A stretch of DNA of 64,000 nucleotides from Ophioderma brevispina. Lineage: Eukaryota; Echinodermata; Ophiuroidea; Amphilepidida; Ophiodermatidae. The notes beneath the pieces are model-generated. The model did not search any database, was not told where the DNA came from, and saw only the letters and a program-made list of their open reading frames with translations. The DNA is taken from positions 1 through 64,000 of the forward strand of contig JAMKCH010007088.1 in the NCBI GenBank assembly GCA_023653785.1, read 5' to 3'. Of this stretch, positions 56,248-64,000 are shown one piece after another (within the stretch, counting starts at the first letter, position 1; every line of letters starts with the position of its first letter). The translations under genes and the position numbers were made by a program.

Positions 56248-57037
56248 GGGCCCCGTATTCTCAAACGAGTGTTTAAAATAAAACGGGGTTAGGCCTAAGC
56301 TGTGGTTAGCTAAACGCACTGTTTAAAAAACCGCCACCAGGGTTAAATATTTTAACAAGGCTTTAAGCTAACCACTGTATTTAATCGCCGTAAATATCAT
56401 CCACCGAACTGTGACTTATCTTCGCCTATATTATTACGTACGCGTGACCAATATTTATATGCCAGACAATGCCTTCCGTAGGTTGTTAGGCAACGCATTT
56501 GAAGCCACGGGTAAATTTCCCAGCATGTCCCCGCGTTAGGCAATGAGCTTTAGAATTGTTGAATGATGGGAGACAAAAGGCCCGGGCCTATTTAAAATAG
56601 CTAAATAAAACTGTTGTATGTAGTTGTTTGCCGCACTTGGTATCATTCAATACTATAACAGCTAAACACGAGCATGAGATGAAAAAGAAAGCAAAGAAAA
56701 ATGGTACGAGAAGAAATGAACCGAGGACTCAGAAAAGATAGAGAAATAAAGGATGGTAACTGGTCTACCACGAGTATCACAATAGGCTGAAAAATCAGGC
56801 ATTTGAATGAATGCTGGTTGAAAACGTTTGCAGTAAACACGCCTTAAAACACCCCCGGATTCAAGTTAAGTTAACAACGTTTTTTGGCATGTTAACGGAT
56901 GTTCGGCTAAAATTTAAACAGCGTTTAAAAGTTAAACCCAGTTGCTTTGAGAATTGCGTCTATTTTAGCGGGGCGTTTAAATTGCGGCGATTTTAACCAG
57001 AATTAGCGTATAAACATCGTTTGAGAATACGCGGCCC
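56248..57037. mobile_element. 790-bp element with GGGCC-type inverted ends
   Basis: Left end GGGCCCCGTATTCTCAAACG; right end, complemented, GGGCCGCGTATTCTCAAACG, an almost perfect 20-bp pair. The subterminal zones carry many GTTTAAA/TTTAAAC and GTTAAC motifs on both sides. GG(G)CC ends followed by such motifs are known in some Harbinger- and ISL2EU-like elements, so this assignment is tentative. No transposase; the 65-codon minus frame at 56,643-56,840 has no known domain. AAA-type flanks prevent judging a 2-3 bp target duplication. Confidence 0.75.
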
Positions 57038-58579
57038 AAAAATTTTTGGCTGTTCATTTTCGGGTTGAATGCATACTCTGGTATATGCATGATAAGATTG
57101 GGAAAAACACCCGGCTTTAAAAAAAATGGGGAAACGCCGCTTTCTTGAAAATTTTAATGTGACCCTTTAAATAGTAAACAAGTGCAGTAAGGTACATTTC
57201 AGATAATGCAAGGCCACTTCAAATCAAGTTTATTAAAGGTTGCATAGTTTTGCTTCTAACACTTCATTGGTCTGTTTATGGTTCATTAGATATCCGATAA
57301 AAGATTAATTCCAAAATTCAGTTGATTTCGATGAGGCAGTTTGATTTTATTAACAAAATGTTTTATTATTCACTGTGCCCAGAGGCCAAGGCCCAATGGG
57401 TTTATAATTTTTCGTCGGTCCTTTACGGACAGAAAAGACAAAAATGACTAATTCTTTCCAGAGAGATCGAATGCAAGTATGATTAGGCAACATGCATACT
57501 TTAGGCTAACGGGTCAGATGATTGTAAAATCTCAACTCCTTGGGGTATAAAGTCAAGGGGATGATTGACGCTGTGGATCACGAAAAGCCAATGTTGTTTG
57601 AGTGTTGCGTTTCATGTAATTATGACGTTCAAAAATAGCATGTTTATTAAATGTTATTACCGCGGTAAGAAACAAAAAGAAGGAACCTTTTAAGTAGCTT
57701 GGAAAAAGACTAGCTTGAAAAACAATAACTGTTGGCCTAATGAAATTTATGTAAATTTAAAACACATTTGGAAACAATTCATAATCAAAGACAACTTATA
57801 TAGTAATTATTACTGAAAGTAGTATGATGGAATATTCAAAGAGGTATAGATCTTTGATTTGTACCCTATTGTAAAGTGGTGTTCAGGTGGTATATGCCAA
57901 AATCAAGCCTTAATTTAAAGTCAAGAAAAGAAGTAGATTCATTATGGCAGATTGTCCTTTTTAAGGACTATTCTTGTTAAACTTATTGTTCTTATTAATG
58001 TGGCAAATTAATATAGTGTAAAAGACAAATGACTAAATAGTCATTGTCTTTTAACACTATATTTTATTGTCATACTCTATCAATCAAGGAAACTAATTTC
58101 TACATATTCATTTTACCACCAGCTTGATCTTGGAAAAAGTTGTTGTATTGCAATTGTGCGATTGTTTTTAGTTAGGTTGAAAACCAAACTTGTCCAGGCA
58201 GTACTCTTTGAAGTGTTAACAGAAATTCAGATAACACGTAACAGATTTGAACACAGAAGAAAATAAACAAAATAGTAAATTAAGAGTAGGGCCCCATTCA
58301 GCTCAAAGTAATTTGTGGAATCAATCATATTTAGAGGAGGGGAAATGCGATGCAATGAAGAGCTGTTATTACATGGTCAAAAGTATGGTGCGGGTGTATT
58401 TCAATCGCATTGTTTGAAAAAAAATTAAAGGTAGAGGTAGATTAAACTGCAAAGTGCTTACCTCAAAGCTATTACTATGAATGAAATAATCTGGCTAACA
58501 AGTCAAAATGTAGATATTGTAGGCCTACTGACTCACAAGTGCATACATTTTAAATAAATTGTTTTGTTTTTTATTGTTG
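57038..58579. other. Non-coding DNA, no gene seen
   Basis: AT-rich apart from the hairpin listed at 58,010-58,063. No reading frame of interest. Confidence 0.55.
58010..58063. repeat. 25-bp-stem hairpin
   Basis: AATATAGTGTAAAAGACAAATGACT is followed by a 4-base gap and its near-perfect complement; the two arms differ only by one compensating T insertion and A deletion. Bulged stem, tiny loop. It may be the remains of a small palindromic transposon. Confidence 0.75.
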
Positions 58580-58937
58580 AAAGAAAACTGTATGATATAA
58601 AAAGTTTAAACAAAGTTTTAAAAGAACATGAAGAATTCTTAAACTTCTACACACCACAACATAAACTGACAGTCCAATCCTGTTCCTCTACATATCTTTA
58701 ACCAAGAAGCGTAGTGTAATTTTAGAGGAATATAAGCATTATGGAAATCCATTCCGAAATCTATATTAATGTGAAGAAAGAAGCTCAAACGTGTGGGTAA
58801 TTAACAGAACTATAAGGAATCTAAACTTCTACCACAGCCCCAACAACCATAAAGTGATGTATGAGAAGATATGTTAGAGGATAGGAGTGGACTGAAGGCC
58901 TATAGTTGTATCTTGTAAACATCACGCTCTTTCCATC

Positions 58938-59011
58938 TGACTCCAGTTAAGCTCAGTGGTTAGACACAGAATAGGAAACGAAGGCGTCCCAGGTTCAAAT
59001 CCGGATGGTCA
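58938..59011 (+). pseudogene. tRNA-like sequence, copy 1
   Basis: Seventy-four bases with AGCTCAGTGGTTAGA in the A-box place and AGGTTCAAATCC as B box. The acceptor-like ends TGAC...GTCA pair. The T stem is damaged on its 3' side (CCGG for CCTGG) and the anticodon stem does not form. It sits between inverted repeats. Confidence 0.5.
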
Positions 59012-59489
59012 GTGAATTTTTCAATGACTGTCAATATGTTGTTGTGGTGTGGTAGAAGTTAAAGAATTCTTCATGTTCTGTTAATTACCCACACTGTTTG
59101 AGCTTCTTTCTTAAAAGTTTTAAAAGTTTGTCTTAAAGATGTTATTTGCATTCATTGACATGAAATGAACAGGCATGTAGGCCTACATGATAATTCCATT
59201 AATCAGGCTAATTCTTATAGCCAGGTTTTATTTGTTTGCTTTTTTATTTATGGAAAGTTATTTTCCATAATCAAAAGAGAGGATTTTTTCCACGGCACTT
59301 CATTCTACTTCTCACTTACAAGTATACTGAACTAAAAATATTGTTTGCTTGCAAACAAGAGCACACTTTATAATGCATAGAACGTGACCTGTAGGGCCAG
59401 GCTCTGACCCTAGGTGGTATTAAAATCATTAGCAGTGTCATATGAAATGCAACTTAATGATGGCAAAAGGCAAACATGTGTTGGCTCCA

Positions 59490-59690
59490 TTAACCTTGCG
59501 CTGTGTTAACTTGAAACAGCCCAAATTCTCTCACTCCAACCAGTCCTAAGTGGCCTTACAAACAAACTGCTATCTCAGAGTTGTATGAGTTCATCCCACA
59601 ATGAACCCGTTTTGGGACAGTTCACCTCAAAATGTCATAATGCCAGCATGGGATCCCGCAAAATCCCATTCTTAAAGTATGGTGGTGGCG
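59490..59690 (+). repeat. Dispersed ATCCCACAATGCA module in tandem copy 1
   Basis: Same order of blocks as 54,118-54,345: TTAACCTTGCGCTGTG, AACAGCCC, TAAGTGGCC, CATCCCACAATGAA, TTCACCTCAAAATG, GCATGGGATCC. It lies about 380 bp downstream of the tRNA-like palindrome. Confidence 0.65.
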
Positions 59691-60499
59691 CTTTCAGTTA
59701 CTTCGTTGTATTTATAAAGTGATCACCCTTTCCAGGGTTTGTACAAAAGTTATAAGTAATTTCGTATTGAAATAATATATATAAAGGTACTTTAAACGAT
59801 GTTATTGTGTCTTTGAATGGCATCATATATAGGCTACTGCATCATTGATGCTCTGGTTGTTAATTGTACATATGAAAAAACATGTTTAGACTTTATTTTT
59901 TTAATGTGATCCAAAACATTCAATTGCATGACAAAAATTTTTAATTTGTCAAATAAGACACTCTTTCGTGAACACATTATTAATGGTTAAGTGCATGGAC
60001 AAAGACGAAAAACTATCATTCAAACAAAACGCACGATGGTTGAAACACGTTTTAACGGGCTGTGAAGACCATAAAAGTAGTCATGCTATTGATGAAACCA
60101 AGTTTTTTAAATTGCCGCTTCAACTACACTTGTATAATATTGTGAAGAAATGTTATGATATAAAAAGTTAAACAAAGTTTTAAAAAAAAGAACATGAAGA
60201 ATTCTTAACTTCTACCACACCACAACATAAATGACAGTCCAATCCTGTTCCTCTACCAGACTCTAAAACAAGAAGGTAGATTGTAATTTTAGAGGAATAT
60301 AAATCATTAATGGAAATTCCATTCCGAAATCTATATTAATGTGAAGAAGACGCTCAAAAGTGTGGGTAATAACAGAACATGAAGAAGAATTCTTAAACTT
60401 CTACCACACCACACCATAAATTGATGATAGAAGATATGTTAGAGGAATTAGGATTGGACTGAAGGCCTATAGTGTAACATCACTATGCTCTTCTCCATC

Positions 60500-60573
60500 T
60501 GACCCATTAGATCAGTTGGTAGAGCATCAGGACTAGTGAAACGAAGGTCCCAGGTTCAAATCCTGGATGGTCA
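60500..60573 (+). pseudogene. tRNA-like sequence, copy 2 (better preserved)
   Basis: Acceptor-like TGACC-CAT pairs with ATGGTCA at the 3' end, allowing for one extra C. The A-box region reads TAGATCAGTTGGTAGAGCA, one base from consensus. The T arm is perfect: CCAGG (60,550-60,554), loop TTCAAAT, CCTGG (60,562-60,566). The 3' half of the anticodon arm (CTAGTGAAACGA) would suit a Thr(AGT)-like loop, but the matching 5' half is replaced by TCAGGA, so no standard anticodon stem forms. Probably a tRNA-derived Pol III head, not a working tRNA. Confidence 0.55.
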
Positions 60574-61044
60574 GTGAATTTTTCAAGACTGTTCAATTTA
60601 TGTTGAGGTGTGGTAGAAGTTAAAGAATTCTCATGTTCTGTTAATACCCACACGTTTTGAGATTCTTCTTCAAGTTTAAAAGTTTTCTTAAAGAGTTATT
60701 TTTCATTCATTTGACCTAAATATAAATGCATTAGGTCCTACATGTATTCATTATCAGGCTAATTATCTTATTAGCAGTTTCATTTTGTTTGCTTTGTATT
60801 TATGGAAGTTCTTTTCCATAATCTAAAGGAGGGGATTTTTCCACTGACTTATTCTATTTCAACCTTTACCAAAGTATACCGAACTAAAAAATAGTTTGCT
60901 TGCAGACCAGAGCACACTTTATAAAATGCATAAACGGTCCTTGTATTGCCAGGCTCTGACCCTAGGTGGTATTTTAAATCATTAGCAGTGTCATAATGAA
61001 GTGCAACATAATGAGGCAAAAGGCAACATTGTTTGGCTCCCTTT

Positions 61045-61235
61045 AACCTTGCACTGTGGTTAACTTGAAACAGCCCAAATTCTCTCACTCAAACCAGTCA
61101 TAAGTGGCCTTACAAACAAACTGCTATCTCAGAGTGTTTTGAGTTCATCCCACATGCAACAGTTTTGGGACATTTCACCTCATTATGTAATGTGATGCCA
61201 GCTTGGGATCCCCGCAAAATCCCGTCATGCAAGTA
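61045..61235 (+). repeat. Dispersed ATCCCACAATGCA module in tandem copy 2
   Basis: TTAACCTTGCACTGTG, AACAGCCC, TAAGTGGCC, CATCCCACATGCAA, TTCACCTCA and GATGCCAGCTTGGGATCC follow the order seen at 59,490-59,690. Confidence 0.65.
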
Positions 61236-61687
61236 TTGGTGGCGCTTTCACGTTACTTCCGGTATTTAATAAAGTGCTCCCACCCTTCCAGGTTTGTACA
61301 AAATTGTATTATGTAAATTTTCTATTGTAAATAATTATAAAGGTACTTTAAGGATGTATTGTTTTCTTTGACGGCATCATATTAGGCACTGCATCAGTGA
61401 TGCTCTGTCTGGTTGTTAATTGTACATTATGAAAACAGTTTAGCTTTATTTTTTTAATGATCAAATCAAACATTCAATTGCATGACAAATTTTTAATTTG
61501 TCAATAAGACCCTTTTCGTGAAATTAATGTTTTTCAGGCATGGACAAAGACGAAAATATCATTCAAACAAAACGCACGATGGTTGAAACACGGTTTTGAA
61601 CGGGTTTTTGAATGACCCATAAAAGTATGTCATTGTCTATGATTGAACCAAGTTTTAAATTGCCGTTCACTTAACTTGTATAATAAG

Positions 61688-62860
61688 TCATGCATGACTG
61701 TAATCGATATTATTTTTTATTTAATGACGACAAAAATAATTCACTTTTGCTTACTCTAGGTTTGGGTTTTACCCATTTGGCCCTTTCGTGAAGCCGGCAA
61801 GATGGTATGTACGTGTCTGAAATACTAGTTCTCCAAATTTATCAACAACGACAAATATCCGGCACAAAATATATATTTTATTGGTTTGTTGTAAGAAAAT
61901 GTAAGGTAGACAATTATCAAAATTCTACTGCAAAAATCCTGCTTGTTGAGTATGCCTTCACACACTGTTTTTTTATTAAACCCACGGTTGGACATTGAAA
62001 CTGACATAAAATGAAAATGCAAACATCGAAGACGTCATTGGCTAGGAAAATTTGCGGGTTGGGGGGGGGGACACCGGAGGGGAGGCACCGAGTGGGGGGA
62101 GACAGTGGCGGCACCAGCAAAGGGGGGAATTTTTCTACCCAATTGTTTTCCTTGGCCCAGTCCCCCCCCTCCCCTCCCCCGGCCAGAAGAAAAATAATGA
62201 CGGATATTGGCAAAAATGCCAGCGATTTTCGCGCCAATTGATTTTAAAAAATCTTCAAAAACTTTTGAACCCAAGAATTTTACTCCCCCCCAGAAGAATT
62301 TCCTTTCTCCAAAGAGAGGAAGTTTGGGCTGCCATTGGGGGAGGGGGAAGCTTTGGAATTTGATGTTTTGGTTATTAAAGAGTGTTAAGAGTATTGGGGG
62401 AGGGGGGGCTCAAGCGTATTTAGATATGGTAATGATGTCAAATTTTGATTGAAGTGCAAAGATTTATTTTAAAAAAAAGATTTCGTCAGCTCTGCCGTTT
62501 ATAATGAGGGTTATTAGGCCTTACAGTCATGATACACTATTGACATGCCCATCCATCTACGATTCAGTTCATTTGGATTTTTTTTTGGATTTTGAATATT
62601 GGATCTCCAGGCACATATTGCAACAAATATTATAGCTGGTTCAGAGCGCCACCACCCTTTTTTTATTAATTTTTGTTTGGTGAAAGTCGAGGTCCGGTAT
62701 TGGGCCCTAAACCTACGGAGATGTTTCTGGCTCTCACATACTCTCACATCAAAAACCGGATTGAAATATCGGACGACAAAACGTTACAGATTGGGTGGGG
62801 GTAAAGGCAATTCCCAGGGGGGTTTAGTTTGGGTAGGGGTGCCTCCGAGAGAGTCGGAAG
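61688..62860. other. Non-coding DNA with opposed G and C runs
   Basis: 62,055-62,130 is G-rich (run of ten G near 62,061), 62,161-62,181 is C-rich, and G-rich stretches recur at 62,336-62,350 and 62,395-62,410. Overlapping frames on both strands (up to 106 codons) are Pro/Gly-rich and compositional. No gene recognised. Confidence 0.55.
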
Positions 62861-63090
62861 TAGGACCCATAGCTATACAATTTTTTTGACCAAAAAAGGG
62901 GACACCTACCTATACCAGCGATGCTGCAAAAATTTGGGCCAAATTTAACCCAAATTTGCCATTATTTCCCCAAAAAGGTTGGCATTTTAAGCAAATTTGG
63001 ACAACTTTGGCTTCGGATTGAGGAATTTAACTAATTCCCAACAATTTTTAGAAAATTTTGGCGTACGATTGAGAAAAATTTGAACAATTT
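62861..63090 (+). repeat. hAT MITE body fragment
   Basis: Same orientation as 23,407-23,937. GGACCCATAGCTATAC, AAAAAAGGGGACAC, ATACCAGCGAT, GGGCCAAATTTAACCCAAATTTGCCAT, AAGCAAATTTGG and TTTTTAGAAAATTTTGG recur in that copy's interior order. No terminal CAGGGGT repeats. Confidence 0.6.
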
Positions 63091-63160
63091 CCACCAAATT
63101 TGGAGAAAACTTTTGAAAAAAACCCCACCCCATTATATAACCAAAATTGACATGAAAATT

Positions 63161-63480
63161 GATATACCAGAAGGCTGAAAATGGGACCGAGTTCTGTGGC
63201 ACACCCGTATGGCCATTGTGTTGAGAACCCCCTGAGGGCAATTCTAATCAAAATTAAATCTTATATACTTAAATCGGGCCATGAGAAAATTTTGAAAAAA
63301 CCCGACCCATTGGCTTATACCAAATGGCCGAAAAAGGGGTCATTGATATACCAGAAGGTTTGGGGAAAATGGGGACGATTGTCTGTGGCACTTGCCCGTA
63401 TGGTCATTTGTGTTGAGGACCCCCCCGGTCAATTCTATCAAAATTAAATCTGTATATACTTAAAATCGGGTCACACCCTT
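63161..63480 (+). repeat. Tandem repeat, 184-bp period, about 1.7 copies
   Basis: GATATACCAGAAGG starts at 63,161 and 63,345. Both are followed by GAAAATGGG-AC, TCTGTGGCAC, CCGTATGG(C/T)CAT, GTGTTGAG-ACCCCC, AATTCTA-TCAAAATTAAATC and TATATACTTAAA-TCGGG. Some divergence by substitution and indel. Confidence 0.85.
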
Positions 63481-64000
63481 TTAATTACATGCCACTGCAG
63501 GTTGTAGACCAGGACACCTGCTTTTCGAGCAAATACTATATAGCTAAGTATAATTTACTTCAGGCCTAAAATGTGTATGTCATTGTCATATTCGACCTCC
63601 ACAGCCTTCTTGTGCATTACTGTACAAAAATATTACCAAGGACGCGAGCCTGGTGTCCAGTCAGTTCTTGTATTCTATAAAAAGTCAGGGCGGAAGGTCA
63701 CCAATTGTTTCTTCCAAAATATACCGCTTAATGATCATGATGCTAATTAATGAATACCAAATAGTTTAAACATATTGTTAACTGAATTATATGAGGTATA
63801 TTTATCCTCTTATTTTTTTGTTTCCAAAAAAAAATAATTTGATTTTAGAAATAAATATCAAAGAGGTCAAACGCGCCCACGCGATCACGTTGAACGCGGG
63901 GAGAACAAAAAGGTCCGAAATTGGTCAAAATAAGACGGTGGTGATCCATTAGAAAGTATTTCAAATGAAGTAAAATACGTAGTATAAATCACTCTTGACA
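63481..64000. other. Non-coding DNA to the window end
   Basis: No feature recognised. An element could be cut by the window edge, but no signature is visible. Confidence 0.55.

Larger units (their letters stand above)
58580..60146. repeat. 1.55-kb tandem unit, copy 1
   Basis: Repeated in the same order at 60,147-61,687. Contents: a nested palindromic block (58,620-59,115) with the tRNA-like sequence, the ATCCCACAATGCA module (59,490-59,690) and an AT-rich tail with a 67-codon frame (59,968-60,171). The phrases ATGGACAAAGACGAAAA and AAACGCACGATGG near the tail are also in copy 2 (61,540-61,580), where the frame is broken. Indels dominate the differences. Confidence 0.85.
60147..61687. repeat. 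1.55-kb tandem unit, copy 2
   Basis: Second copy of 58,580-60,146; the junction is at the phrase TTATGATATAAAAAGTT. The palindromic arms, tRNA-like core, module and AT-rich tail are all present. The first left-arm phrase AGAACATGAAGAATTCTTAA is at about 60,189, repeated at about 60,374, and returns complemented at about 60,620-60,640. Confidence 0.85.

Noticed and set aside
58938..60573. Two functional tRNA genes
   Set aside because: The anticodon stem does not form in either copy and one T stem is damaged; they are better read as tRNA-derived.

Overview
This window looks like intergenic or deep intronic DNA from an animal nuclear genome. It is AT-rich and has long T, C and G runs. It is dominated by fossil transposons: two LINE remnants of animal-type clades, tRNA-derived SINE pieces, several short non-autonomous DNA transposons with clean terminal inverted repeats, long foldback palindromes and a 95-bp satellite. 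I see no intact protein-coding gene, no rRNA, no clearly functional tRNA and no CRISPR or bacterial operon structure. The SINE bodies, the L1/Tx1-like and CR1/Jockey-like LINEs and the TTAA- and hAT-type MITEs would fit a marine invertebrate deuterostome such as an echinoderm, hemichordate or amphioxus. That placement is inference and weak. No open frame exceeds 160 codons, and the longest ones lie inside repeats.

Layout. 1-2.6 kb: AT-rich DNA with two identical DR4-type nuclear-receptor-like sites. 2.57-7.66 kb: a large foldback whose right arm is split by a CR1/Jockey-like LINE fragment with an 8-bp target duplication; its loop holds a tRNA-SINE. 7.86-8.48 kb: a compact 620-bp hairpin element. 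11.5-18.75 kb: a 3.6-kb unit present twice in tandem, each copy with a TTAA-flanked MITE. 20-31 kb: sparse DNA with SINE pieces, two further TTAA MITEs, one hAT MITE, a C/T-rich tract and a very AT-rich tract. 31.7-33.2 kb: an element with about 170-bp inverted ends. 36.4-42.5 kb: arms of about 760 bp in inverted orientation around a polypurine/poly-C tract and an L1/Tx1-type LINE; both arms carry the same short C-terminal coding tail. 43.5-50.3 kb: hairpin MITEs, a second GTTTG-ended MITE, the 95-bp satellite (about 24 units) and a second complete hAT MITE. 51.6-53.1 kb: G-rich tracts and a 403-bp tandem duplication. 54-57 kb: repeat modules, a SINE and a 790-bp element with GGGCC-type ends. 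58.6-61.7 kb: a 1.55-kb unit in tandem whose core is a tRNA-like sequence between inverted repeats. 62-63.5 kb: G/C runs, a hAT fragment and a 184-bp tandem repeat.

How it fits together: the window records transposon-on-transposon insertion plus local tandem duplication. Copies of the same repeat differ largely by single-base insertions and deletions. That pattern suggests uncorrected long-read errors, or allelic copies assembled in tandem, as much as real evolution, so reading frames here should be judged with that in mind. The most unusual objects are the tRNA-like core inside nested palindromes (58.6-61.7 kb), the foldback with a shared coding tail (36.4-42.5 kb) and the nested foldback with a dated LINE insertion (2.6-7.7 kb).
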